6,925 bases of DNA from Lachnospiraceae bacterium UBA1755 (GTDB lineage: Bacteria; Bacillota; Clostridia; Lachnospirales; Lachnospiraceae): NCBI GenBank assembly GCA_002314805.1, contig DCHJ01000068.1, positions 1 to 6,925 on the forward strand, given 5' to 3'. Positions 1 through 6,106 of this stretch are shown one piece after another; positions within the stretch are counted from its first letter, which is position 1; each line of letters starts with the position of its first letter. The notes beneath the pieces are model-generated. The model did no database searches, had not been told where the DNA came from, and saw nothing but the letters and a program-made list of their open reading frames with translations. A program made the position numbers and the translations under genes.

Positions 1-1209
1 GCAGTGCTGGTTGTGATACTTGCAGCGGTCATCATTCCCGTTGCCATGCGCAGAGCAAAGCAAAAACAGTATGATGAAGCATCGTCATGGCTGAAAAAGG
101 GAGAATATGATAAGGCACAGGAGGCTTTTGAGTCACTGGGAGGCTTTGAGGATGCTTCCGACAAGGCTGAATATGCAGAGAAGTGGATGGAATATGACGA
201 GGCAGACGAGGCCCTGCGGGATGAGAGATACAGCGAGGCTCTGGATGGCTTTGAGGCTCTGGGAGATTTTGAGGATGCCGCTGAAAAGGCCGCTCAGGCA
301 GAGCAGGGTATGAACTATGAAAAGGCTGTTGAGGACATGGAGGCCGGCAGATACAGCGAGTCTCTGGATAGCTTTGAGGCTCTGAAGGGCTTTAAGGATG
401 CAGGAGCACTGGCACTGAAATGTCAGCAGGCAGTGGATTATGAGAGTGCGGCAGCGCTCTATGAGGCAGGTGATTATGAAGCTGCCGGAGCGCTGTATGA
501 AAGTGCGGGTGATTACGAAGATGCACAGGAGCTTGCGGAAAAATGCAGCGCACAGATAGATTATGCCGAGGCAAAGAGCTGCATGGAAGAGGGTAAGTAT
601 GTCAAGGCGGCAGATATACTGCAGTCTCTTGATGCGGATCAGTTCCCTGACCGAGATGAGCTGCTGGAAAAGTGCGAAAATGAGATCAGATATTTCGAGG
701 CACATGAGATGCTTGATGTCGGATTCAACTATGATGCCTATAAGCTTTTTAAGAAACTGGGGGACTTCAGAGATTCCAAAGCTCTTGCTGAAAGCTGCAA
801 GGTCACAAAGCCTGCAACAGGAGAAACGTACAGGAACAGCGCATACAAGGGCTCGGCTTGTGACCTTGTCATAAAACCGCCGACAGGTGACGGCAGCTGC
901 ACATATCTGAAGGTATATACCTCTGACGGGATACATGTGTCAAGTGTGTTTATCAATGCAGGGGATAAGGCTAAGATAAAGCTTCCGGCCGGAGATTATA
1001 TACTTAAGTCCGCATATGGCTACGGTGACTGGTTCGGTGAAACTGATATGTTTGGCGACGAGGGAAACTACGAGGTGCTTAAGGTCGATTATTTTAACGA
1101 GGTCTTCAGCTTCCAAAAGAACTATGAATACACACTTTCACTCAGGTGCGGCAGCCTGGCAACCGGTGATGACGTGCCTACGGAAAGAGAAAACAGAAAG
1201 GATTTTTAA
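1..1209 (+). CDS. Membrane-anchored TPR-like repeat protein, 5'-truncated by the window edge
   Basis: The frame is open at base 1 and ends with TAA at 1207-1209. A GTG at position 4 is the first possible start visible, but it falls directly inside a hydrophobic stretch, so the true start is probably upstream. Numbering from that GTG, residues 1-15 are a membrane segment (LVVILAAVIIPVA) followed by basic RRAKQKQ, which suggests a single-pass anchor. Residues 23 to about 270 are six helical repeats of about 41 residues with the pattern Y-x-x-A ... G-x-Y-x-x-A ... F-x-x-L-G-x-F-x-D-A, resembling tetratricopeptide or Sel1-like helix pairs. Residues about 275-385 are beta-rich, with a segment LPAGDY followed by a GYGDWFGE-type aromatic/glycine stretch. 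Related Clostridia proteins often carry a zinc ribbon before the membrane helix; that part would lie outside the window. The likely role is protein-protein interaction at the envelope, with no enzymatic motif seen. The architecture is secure, the function unknown. Confidence 0.85.
   Translation, partial: AVLVVILAAVIIPVAMRRAKQKQYDEASSWLKKGEYDKAQEAFESLGGFEDASDKAEYAEKWMEYDEADEALRDERYSEALDGFEALGDFEDAAEKAAQAEQGMNYEKAVEDMEAGRYSESLDSFEALKGFKDAGALALKCQQAVDYESAAALYEAGDYEAAGALYESAGDYEDAQELAEKCSAQIDYAEAKSCMEEGKYVKAADILQSLDADQFPDRDELLEKCENEIRYFEAHEMLDVGFNYDAYKLFKKLGDFRDSKALAESCKVTKPATGETYRNSAYKGSACDLVIKPPTGDGSCTYLKVYTSDGIHVSSVFINAGDKAKIKLPAGDYILKSAYGYGDWFGETDMFGDEGNYEVLKVDYFNEVFSFQKNYEYTLSLRCGSLATGDDVPTERENRKDF
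70..813 (+). repeat. Six tandem 41-codon (123-bp) protein-coding repeats
   Basis: The repeat units begin at Tyr23, 64, 105, 146, 187 and 230 (numbered from the GTG at position 4). The first four units are exactly 41 residues, the fifth is 43 and the last is about 41. In DNA they start at 70, 193, 316, 439, 562 and 691. Units 2 and 3 share a 36-base stretch (226-261 and 349-384) with only two differences, so these two copies arose or were homogenised recently, while units 5 and 6 have diverged. The repeats are coding and stay in frame. Confidence 0.85.
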
Positions 1210-1221
1210 GATAAAGGGCGG

Positions 1222-1252
1222 GAATTCCTGGTTACTTGTATCCGGGTAATTC
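1222..1252. terminator. Weak hairpin between convergent genes, possible terminator
   Basis: GAATTCCTGG (1222-1231) can pair with CCGGGTAATTC (1242-1252), with a single bulged T at 1247 and one G-T pair, leaving a 10-base loop. It lies 13 bases after the stop of the repeat protein and 16 bases before the end of the convergent transporter gene, the right place for a terminator. No run of T follows on either strand, so it does not meet the usual Rho-independent pattern. Confidence 0.25.
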
Positions 1253-1267
1253 ACGAATCTTCATATA

Positions 1268-2443
1268 TCAATCAGAGCATGCCGCGGGACTGTCCTTACA
1301 GTGCCCGCGGTCAAATATTATACAGAGGATGAGCATTGCGGCAGCAGGCACTATCAGAGTGCCGATGCCGGTACGGATATTGAAATGTTCTGCCATGAAG
1401 CCTACTATGATGGGCCAGATCGTGCCGCCCAGACAGATGATCGTAAAATACACGCTCATTGAAAGCGCATAGTCAAGGAACAGAGTGCCTGCAGAAGCGA
1501 CGATATTGGCATACATGCCGGAGAGTGCCAGACCGATGCAGATGGTTGATATCAGGAGCATCGCATAGCTTCTGCTCAGCAAAAGGAGTATCAGCGATAT
1601 CAGTACAAGGACAGAGAGATACTTGATGATGGCCTTGCTCCGGAGCTTCCTTGAGATCACGGTGAATATCAGCCTTCCCGCAAGCACGGCACCCCACAGG
1701 ATGGAAGTGAACAGCTGTGACGAAGCCTCCGAGACGATTTTCGTATCCACGTAGTATGAAGTCATCCATCCCAGGATAGTACATTCGATGGCCTGGTAGC
1801 AGAACATGATGAGCACTATCATGACGAATATCTTTTCTTTAAGGAAGGCAAGGGACCTGTTGGCTCTCGATCCCGTCATGGGCGCGATGTCCTTAAGGTC
1901 CTGGAAGATGAAGCAGACTGCAACTGCAGCCGCATATATGGTCACGATAAACAGCGGTGTCTTCCAGTTGGATGAGGACCGGGAGGTGCATGCCATCACG
2001 ATGAGAGGAGCTATGACAGCGCCGGCTGCGAAGCATGTGTGGAAAGCATTGAGCAGGAACGAAGTATTGGCAGGAACGGCATTCATCAGATAATTGCCAT
2101 AGTTGGATGAGATCCCGCGGCCTGCTCCAACCAGACAGAAGGCGATGATAAGCGGTATGGCACTGCCTGTCATGAGCGAGATTAAAAGACCGGCGGTAAC
2201 AAGTATATATGCAAACACGTTGCTGGTCTTGATGCCCAGCTTAAGCGCGAGAAATCCTGCCGCAAGTCCTCCCGCCACCTGCCCGATATTCATGGCAGAT
2301 ACTATGAAGCCTGATACATCGTAGGACAGCCCGCAGGACACTCTCATCATGGGCAGGATAGCTCCGATAAGGATAGAATAAATGCCCTGGTGCAGCATCA
2401 TAAGGTATTCACTTGCTACAATAAATCTGCTTTTGCCGTTCAT
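1268..2443 (-). CDS. MFS family transporter, 12 membrane helices
   Basis: A 391-residue major facilitator superfamily permease of the cytoplasmic membrane. The start is set at the ATG at 2443-2441, because AGAGGAG (2457-2451) sits seven bases upstream. The earlier in-frame ATG at 2461 has no ribosome binding site. Hydrophobic helices lie at about residues 11-33, 43-66, 75-91, 95-113, 130-151, 162-180, then a hydrophilic central loop (181-203), and 204-225, 240-263, 272-289, 293-315, 325-350 and 358-377. A loop 2-3 motif-A-like segment (GGLAAGFLALKLG, 58-70) and a related element after helix 8 (GRLIF...SRKLRSK, 256-270) support the family. The segment LLNAFHTCFAAGAVIAP (130-146) resembles sugar/FucP-like and other small-solute MFS carriers. 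That is too little to name a substrate. The gene is convergent with the upstream repeat protein and has its own promoter. Length and topology are complete. Confidence 0.9.
   Translation of the reverse strand: MNGKSRFIVASEYLMMLHQGIYSILIGAILPMMRVSCGLSYDVSGFIVSAMNIGQVAGGLAAGFLALKLGIKTSNVFAYILVTAGLLISLMTGSAIPLIIAFCLVGAGRGISSNYGNYLMNAVPANTSFLLNAFHTCFAAGAVIAPLIVMACTSRSSSNWKTPLFIVTIYAAAVAVCFIFQDLKDIAPMTGSRANRSLAFLKEKIFVMIVLIMFCYQAIECTILGWMTSYYVDTKIVSEASSQLFTSILWGAVLAGRLIFTVISRKLRSKAIIKYLSVLVLISLILLLLSRSYAMLLISTICIGLALSGMYANIVASAGTLFLDYALSMSVYFTIICLGGTIWPIIVGFMAEHFNIRTGIGTLIVPAAAMLILCIIFDRGHCKDSPAACSD
1282..1310. repeat. Strong GC-rich inverted repeat inside the transporter 3' end
   Basis: CCGCGGG-ACTGT (1282-1293), loop CCTT (1294-1297), then ACAGT-G-CCCGCGG (1298-1310). 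This gives a 12-bp stem interrupted by a single unpaired G at 1303. It falls within codons about 378-388 of the minus-strand transporter, so it is coding and structured at the same time. No T-run follows on either strand, so it is not a canonical Rho-independent terminator. It may still slow convergent transcription or protect the 3' end of the mRNA. Confidence 0.6.
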
Positions 2444-2450
2444 CTCCATG

Positions 2451-2457
2451 CTCCTCT
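2451..2457 (-). promoter_or_regulatory. Ribosome binding site that fixes the transporter start
   Basis: The minus strand reads AGAGGAG, then seven bases, then the ATG at 2443-2441. The in-frame ATG at 2461 lies upstream of this site with only TTTTCATGAATA before it, so the shorter reading (391 residues) is preferred over 397. Confidence 0.7.
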
Positions 2458-2491
2458 GCATTATTCATGAAAATCTGTTAATTTCCACTCG

Positions 2492-2520
2492 ATTTTAGAC
2501 CAATTCACACGTTACATCAA
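2492..2520 (-). promoter_or_regulatory. Sigma-A-type promoter of the MFS transporter
   Basis: On the minus strand TTGATG (2520-2515) and TAAAAT (2497-2492) are separated by exactly 17 bases. Each box matches its consensus at 4-5 of 6 positions. Transcription would begin near 2485, giving an untranslated leader of about 40 bases before the ribosome binding site. It lies in the 164-base gap after the ATPase gene, so the transporter need not be read through from that gene. Confidence 0.6.
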
Positions 2521-2607
2521 TAAGCAGGAAGAAATTTCCGGAAGGCATAAGCCGGGGACACTTTTCATCCGCACAGGCAGCAGTCATAGAGTAATATTCT
2601 TAGCCAT

Positions 2608-4008
2608 TCACAGGGCAGATACCTTAAACAGGTCGTCTGTCCCAAGCAGTATTGCTCCGTCTTCTTTCGCGTGTCTTATTACAGAATCCTCAAAGCCTGA
2701 TTTGCTGATAAACATCATCTTCTTATCTGCGATATTTTCAAATGCCATCATAGCTGTTTTCAGATCTTCATATTCTGAATGAGGCATCTTTTTGTTAGTA
2801 TACTTGCATTCTACGAAGAGTGCCTTTTTGCCTGTTTTGTCAATAAGAAGTATATCGACATCATCCTGAGCCTTTATTAATGGATTATTACCCCACCATT
2901 TTCCGATCTTGCAGGGGATAAACTCCAGCTGTCCTGCTTTTGCCTGTCTTATGAGATACTCCATACATATTCTTTCAAAGGCATCTCCCATAAGATTGGA
3001 AATATCATTCATTATGTCTTCTGTTGCTTTTTCCACCCCCAGCATCTCGTAATATGCATTATTGGTAAATTCATATCTGAACCAGAATTTATAGAAATTA
3101 TCTGATATTACATATATGCCTTTTCTGCTGTCCTTGCTTTCTCCACATGGAACTGTCTTTTCTATCAGTCGCATGGTCTGCAAGGTAAGCAGATACTTTG
3201 AAACCTTACTTCTTTCCTCATGAATAGAATCAGAGATCTCAGTCACTTTACTCTTACCATTGGCGATTGCGCTTAATATGCTGTTGTATACATTAGTTTT
3301 CCTTAATTCGGCTCTAAGTAAATTGATGGGTTCTTCATGTAAGTATGCTCCGTTTTTTATTATTTTCGATGCAATATTTTCCTCCAGGGAAATGCGATCG
3401 TCAAATGCTTCAAGATAACGGGGAATGCCACCTAGTATTCCATAAGCCATAAGCTTCTGTTCATTTGTAAAGTGTTCAAAAAACAAACTGCTGTCCAAAT
3501 AATCAAAAGGCTTAATTTCAAGACTTGAAGTCTGTCTGTCATGCAGTGGGCTCTTATTTCCCATTACATCCGTTTCCATAAAGCTTACCGAGGAACCACA
3601 TAGGATCAGAAATATGTTTCCGTTTTTTTTCCACAAATGATCGATTGTATGCTGCAGCATAGATTTTATAGTCGGGTTCTCATCCGCCAGAAAAGGAAAT
3701 TCGTCTATTATTATTGCTGTCCGCTTATCTGCTTTCTTATCAATATATTCAAAGGCATCCCTCCAGTTTTTGAAGGAAGAAATAAACACTCCGTCAAAAT
3801 GAAATTGAATCATTTTAGAAAAATCTTCAAGATTCAATTTGTCGTTCTTTGCCTGTGCAGGGTAAAAAACAGTATTGGCATTCTTAGAAAACTCCTGCAG
3901 TATTGTTGTTTTTCCGACTCTTCGTCTGCCATACATAACAAGATATTCAAATGAATTACTACTGTATAATGCTTCGAGATGCTTTATTTCTTCTTTTCTT
4001 CCAATCAT
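2608..4008 (-). CDS. AAA-type ATPase with C-terminal DUF234 / PD-(D/E)xK-like domain
   Basis: A 466-residue ATP-binding protein of the ATPase_2-DUF234 class (COG1672-like). The start is the ATG at 4008-4006, with AAGGAG (4020-4015) six bases upstream. Residues 1-10 (MIGRKEEIKH) are the usual opening of the family. The P-loop is GRRRVGKT (27-34, Lys33, Thr34), Walker B is IIIDE (99-103), a sensor-1-like CGSS lies at 137-140 and a candidate arginine finger in HDRQT (Arg158). Residues about 240-285 look like a winged helix. The C-terminal part has Glu345 (GDAFE), DVDILL (Asp385) and ECK (Glu400-Lys402), the arrangement of a PD-(D/E)xK nuclease fold. All motifs appear intact, so the gene is not decayed. 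The role of this class is not established; suggestions of DNA processing or mobile/defence association are inference. The gene is markedly AT-richer than both neighbours and stands alone with its own promoter, consistent with horizontal acquisition. Confidence 0.92.
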   Translation of the reverse strand: MIGRKEEIKHLEALYSSNSFEYLVMYGRRRVGKTTILQEFSKNANTVFYPAQAKNDKLNLEDFSKMIQFHFDGVFISSFKNWRDAFEYIDKKADKRTAIIIDEFPFLADENPTIKSMLQHTIDHLWKKNGNIFLILCGSSVSFMETDVMGNKSPLHDRQTSSLEIKPFDYLDSSLFFEHFTNEQKLMAYGILGGIPRYLEAFDDRISLEENIASKIIKNGAYLHEEPINLLRAELRKTNVYNSILSAIANGKSKVTEISDSIHEERSKVSKYLLTLQTMRLIEKTVPCGESKDSRKGIYVISDNFYKFWFRYEFTNNAYYEMLGVEKATEDIMNDISNLMGDAFERICMEYLIRQAKAGQLEFIPCKIGKWWGNNPLIKAQDDVDILLIDKTGKKALFVECKYTNKKMPHSEYEDLKTAMMAFENIADKKMMFISKSGFEDSVIRHAKEDGAILLGTDDLFKVSAL

Positions 4009-4024
4009 ACTCCACTCCTTTTTG

Positions 4025-4054
4025 CTACTCGTAAGTATACTACTCTCGAGTAGT
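4025..4054. promoter_or_regulatory. Operator: perfect inverted repeat plus a third half-site
   Basis: ACTACTC (4039-4045), two bases, GAGTAGT (4048-4054) form a perfect 7+7 inverted repeat within the -35/-10 spacer of the ATPase promoter. A further copy of the half-site, CTACTCG (4025-4031), lies 15 bases away in direct orientation to the left arm, at the expected transcription start. Three copies of a CTACTC/GAGTAG word in 30 bases at a promoter is the pattern of a repressor operator. The ATPase, which has a winged-helix-like segment, is one possible binder, but this is inference. Confidence 0.6.
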
Positions 4055-4062
4055 CAATTCAA
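4034..4062 (-). promoter_or_regulatory. Sigma-A-type promoter of the ATPase gene
   Basis: The minus strand reads TTGAAT (4062-4057), exactly 17 bases, then TATACT (4039-4034). Transcription would start near 4027, only about 20 bases before the ATG and just ahead of the AAGGAG site (4020-4015), so the leader is very short. The spacer between the boxes is filled by an inverted repeat described separately, so a bound protein would block polymerase. Confidence 0.75.
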
Positions 4063-4088
4063 GCGCGGGCTTTGTTTTGAACCGGATA

Positions 4089-4117
4089 TTTTCAATGTTA
4101 CTCATAGATGGTATGAT
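4089..4117 (+). promoter_or_regulatory. Extended -10 promoter candidate for the DUF362 operon
   Basis: TTTTCA (4089-4094, 4 of 6 consensus bases), 17-base spacer, TATGAT (4112-4117, 5 of 6), with a TG at 4109-4110 that makes an extended -10 (TGGTATGAT). Transcription would start near 4124 and run through a leader of about 250 nt before the DUF362 start. It is divergent from the ATPase promoter, with about 27 bases between the two -35 boxes. No better plus-strand promoter was found closer to the operon. Confidence 0.45.
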
Positions 4118-4134
4118 ATCGTCATGGAAACCGC

Positions 4135-4311
4135 ATGAGACCGGAGAATCTTATTACCGATGTGTGCAGCAAGATGATTTTGACACCATACGGTAAGGAA
4201 AATTTTCTCGGGATAAAACTGCCTGGCACTTTCAGACAGACCGTGCAGACGGGACCGGTACGGAGTGAAGTGAGGATCAGACCGGAGGACAGCAGCAAGG
4301 CAAAGGAATAG
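4135..4311 (+). CDS. Possible 58-residue small protein upstream of the operon
   Basis: The frame begins at ATG 4135-4137, starts MRPENLITDV and ends SSKAKE before TAG 4309-4311. It lies about 11 bases after the predicted transcription start, with only a weak GGAAA before it as a ribosome binding site. Codon choice (AAG, GAG, AGA, CTG) resembles the neighbouring genes. The product is soluble, polar and basic at its C-terminal half, with no signal peptide or membrane helix and no family I recognise. A frame of this length is not rare by chance, and the complementary strand is also open here, so this may be leader RNA without coding function or a gene remnant. It is in the same reading frame as the DUF362 gene, 63 bases away, separated by two stops. 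Confidence 0.25.
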   Translation: MRPENLITDVCSKMILTPYGKENFLGIKLPGTFRQTVQTGPVRSEVRIRPEDSSKAKE

Positions 4312-4360
4312 CATAAGCATCCGTCAGCAGGCACAAATAAATAAGGATGTACGCAGCGCA

Positions 4361-4365
4361 GAGGG
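4361..4365 (+). promoter_or_regulatory. Ribosome binding site that fixes the DUF362 start
   Basis: GAGGG nine bases before ATG 4375-4377. An alternative TTG at 4369 would leave only three bases of spacing, so the ATG is preferred. Confidence 0.6.
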
Positions 4366-4374
4366 ATATTGCAT

Positions 4375-5529
4375 ATGGAAAGAAACGAGATAATAAAAGC
4401 ATACGGGACAGACTTCACTCAGATGATCCAAAGACTCCTTGAGTATGCCGGTCTGGAAGAAATAATCAGGCAGAAGCAGGAGCGCATGGCGGGAGTATGC
4501 GGCCAGGGAGAGATGCGCCCGGAGAAGATGCGCATAGCTATAAAGCCAAATCTCCTGGACTGCACACCCGCAGATTACGGTGCTACCACGCATCCGGAGA
4601 TCGTGGAAGGCATAATCCGATACCTTCAGGCACGTAATTATACCAATATTACCATCATGGAAGGTGCGTGGGTGGGCGGCAATACTCAGGAGGCCTTTAA
4701 GCACTGCGGCTATCGGGATATTGAGAAGCGTTACGGTGTGCCGCTCATAGACTGCCAGCACGAGTCTTCCTACAGAGTCAGCTGCGCCGGTATGGAGCTT
4801 TCTGTATGCAGCTGCTATCAGGATGTGGATTTTCTCATCAACGTACCGGTACTTAAGGGACATTGCCAGACTCAGATCACCTGCGCTCTCAAAAACATGA
4901 AGGGGCTTATCCCCAATTCGGAGAAACGCAGATTCCATACACTGGGGCTCCACAGGCCCATTGCCCATCTCAATACGCATATCCATCAGGATTTCATCGT
5001 GGTGGACCATATCTGCGGAGATCCTGATTTTGAGGAAGGCGGCAATCCGCTTGTGCGCAACTGCATCATGTGCGCACTTGACCCTGTGCTTTCGGATGCA
5101 TATACAGCGACGATCCTTGGCTACGGTGCCCGCGATGTGGGCTATGTGAAGCTGGCAGAGCAGCTTGGAGTCGGCAGTGCGGATGCAGAGGCGGCGCATA
5201 TCATCACGATAGAGGGAGTGAACTGTGAGGACATGCCCGATTCGCACAAGGTCCTCGCCGTGAGCTATGCGGTTGAGGATGTGGATTCATGCAGCGCGTG
5301 CTATGCCGTGCTAATTAGTGCTCTTAACAGATTGAAAGAAGAAGGGTTTCTTGATAAACTAGAGAGCAGGATAATTAAAGACCGGATCGCCATCGGTCAG
5401 GGATATCGCGGCAGGAAGGGTAAGTGTGGAGTCGGAAACTGCACGCGACTTTTTGATTTTAATATACCGGGATGTCCGCCGTCGGAGGACGAGATCTATG
5501 AGGCGTTAAAGGAGAGATATGAAAACTGA
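4375..5529 (+). CDS. DUF362 domain protein with C-terminal cysteine cluster
   Basis: A 384-residue protein of the DUF362 family (COG2006-like), probably cytoplasmic since no signal peptide or membrane helix is seen. The family core is recognisable: IAIKPNLLD (54-62), TTHPEIVEGIIRYL (71-84), a glycine-rich MEGAWVGGN (95-103), then DFLINVPVLKGH (152-163) and CALKNMKGLIPN (170-181), and a His-rich stretch at 188-212 (HTLGLHRPIAHLNTHIHQD). Many relatives carry a ferredoxin-type 4Fe-4S domain. Here the C-terminal part instead has C306-x2-C309, C351-x4-C356 and C367 in GCPP, which could hold a metal or Fe-S centre (inference). The protein has 18 cysteines in all. It is the first gene of a three-gene operon and its stop lies inside the start of the HD hydrolase gene (11-nt overlap), so translation is coupled. 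The family has no settled biochemical activity; a redox or metallocofactor role fits the cysteines and the neighbouring reductase. Confidence 0.9.
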   Translation: MERNEIIKAYGTDFTQMIQRLLEYAGLEEIIRQKQERMAGVCGQGEMRPEKMRIAIKPNLLDCTPADYGATTHPEIVEGIIRYLQARNYTNITIMEGAWVGGNTQEAFKHCGYRDIEKRYGVPLIDCQHESSYRVSCAGMELSVCSCYQDVDFLINVPVLKGHCQTQITCALKNMKGLIPNSEKRRFHTLGLHRPIAHLNTHIHQDFIVVDHICGDPDFEEGGNPLVRNCIMCALDPVLSDAYTATILGYGARDVGYVKLAEQLGVGSADAEAAHIITIEGVNCEDMPDSHKVLAVSYAVEDVDSCSACYAVLISALNRLKEEGFLDKLESRIIKDRIAIGQGYRGRKGKCGVGNCTRLFDFNIPGCPPSEDEIYEALKERYEN

Positions 5530-6106
5530 TGTGAGCCGTGAGCAGGCACTTGAACTGCTTAAGAAGTACAATAAGGAAAACTTCCACATCCAGCATGCAA
5601 TTACGGTGGAGCAGTGCATGATATGGTTTGCGGATAAGCTCGGATATGCAGATGACAGGGATTTCTGGGGCATCGTGGGCCTGCTCCATGATGTGGATTT
5701 TGAAGGCTGGCCGGATGAGCACTGCAGCAAGGCCCCTGAGCTTCTGGCAGAGATCAAAGCGGAGGAAGAGCTGGTACATGCCATCTGCAGTCACGGATAC
5801 GGCATCTGCAGCGATATAGAGCCGGTGCATGAGATGGAAAAGGTGCTCTTTGCAAGTGACGAGCTTACGGGACTTATCGGTGCCGCAGCAAGGATGCGTC
5901 CGTCCAAAAGCTGTATGGACATGGAGCTTTCAAGCCTTAAGAAGAAATACAAGGACAAGAGATTTGCCGCAGGCTGTTCAAGGGATGTCATCGCCGCCGG
6001 AGCAGAGCGCCTTGGCTGGGAGCTGGACAGGCTCCTTAATGATACACTGGAGGCAATGAAGGCTGGTGAAGAAAGAATAAATGACGAGATGGAGCAGTAC
6101 GCATGA
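5519..6106 (+). CDS. HD-superfamily hydrolase (COG2316-like)
   Basis: A 195-residue predicted metal-dependent phosphohydrolase of the HD superfamily, cytoplasmic. AAGGAG (5509-5514) lies four bases before the ATG at 5519, inside the end of the DUF362 gene. Candidate metal ligands follow the HD pattern: His26 (HIQHA), the HD pair His57-Asp58 in GLLHDVDFE, His87 and His92 (SHG), and Asp114 in SDELTGLIGAA. The conserved DELTGLI ... RPSKS ... SLKKKYKDKRFAAGCSR block (114-155) is characteristic of a small HD family of about 180-200 residues whose substrate is not known. Length agrees with the family, so it is complete. The stop overlaps the next start in an ATGA (6103-6106), showing tight coupling with the reductase. 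Relatives of HD enzymes act on nucleotides or phosphate esters; which applies here cannot be told. Confidence 0.92.
   Translation: MKTDVSREQALELLKKYNKENFHIQHAITVEQCMIWFADKLGYADDRDFWGIVGLLHDVDFEGWPDEHCSKAPELLAEIKAEEELVHAICSHGYGICSDIEPVHEMEKVLFASDELTGLIGAAARMRPSKSCMDMELSSLKKKYKDKRFAAGCSRDVIAAGAERLGWELDRLLNDTLEAMKAGEERINDEMEQYA

Larger units (their letters stand above)
4124..4374 (+). other. Long leader / intergenic stretch before the DUF362 operon
   Basis: About 250 bases between the candidate transcription start and the DUF362 ATG. It contains one plus-strand open frame of 58 codons, listed separately. A TTGACA at 4180-4185 lacks a matching -10. I recognise no known riboswitch, T-box or tRNA motif. 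The word AGACCGGAG occurs twice (4138-4146 and 4279-4287). If the promoter at 4089-4117 is real, this is transcribed leader RNA. Confidence 0.4.

Noticed and set aside
70..813. 123-bp periodicity as a CRISPR array or non-coding satellite
   Set aside because: The units are diverged, uninterrupted by unique spacers, and keep one reading frame with conserved Tyr, Gly and Ala positions, so they are protein repeats.
133..936. A 267-codon open frame on the minus strand
   Set aside because: It lies entirely opposite the repeat protein. The repeated GAG/GAT/GCx codons of that gene leave the complement free of stops. No family resemblance and no ribosome binding site.
2441..2461. The ATG at 2461 as start of the transporter
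   Set aside because: It has no ribosome binding site, and the AGAGGAG at 2457-2451 is ideally placed for the ATG at 2443.
2554..2566. GGGGACACTTTT word, similar to words in some dispersed repeats
   Set aside because: Only one copy is visible, with no clear flanking palindrome or transposase nearby; a genome-wide count would be needed to call it a repeat element.
2580..4110. Direct repeats flanking the ATPase cassette as target-site duplications
   Set aside because: Only a seven-base match (TCATAGA, near 2584 and 4103) was seen, which is expected by chance.
4180..4208. TTGACA at 4180 as a perfect -35 box of a promoter
   Set aside because: No acceptable -10 box lies 16-18 bases downstream (the best is TTTTCT), so the match is probably accidental.
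4324..5247. A 307-codon open frame on the minus strand
   Set aside because: Antisense to the DUF362 gene, whose conserved motifs identify the real frame. The antisense product is rich in His, Cys and Arg with no recognisable domain.
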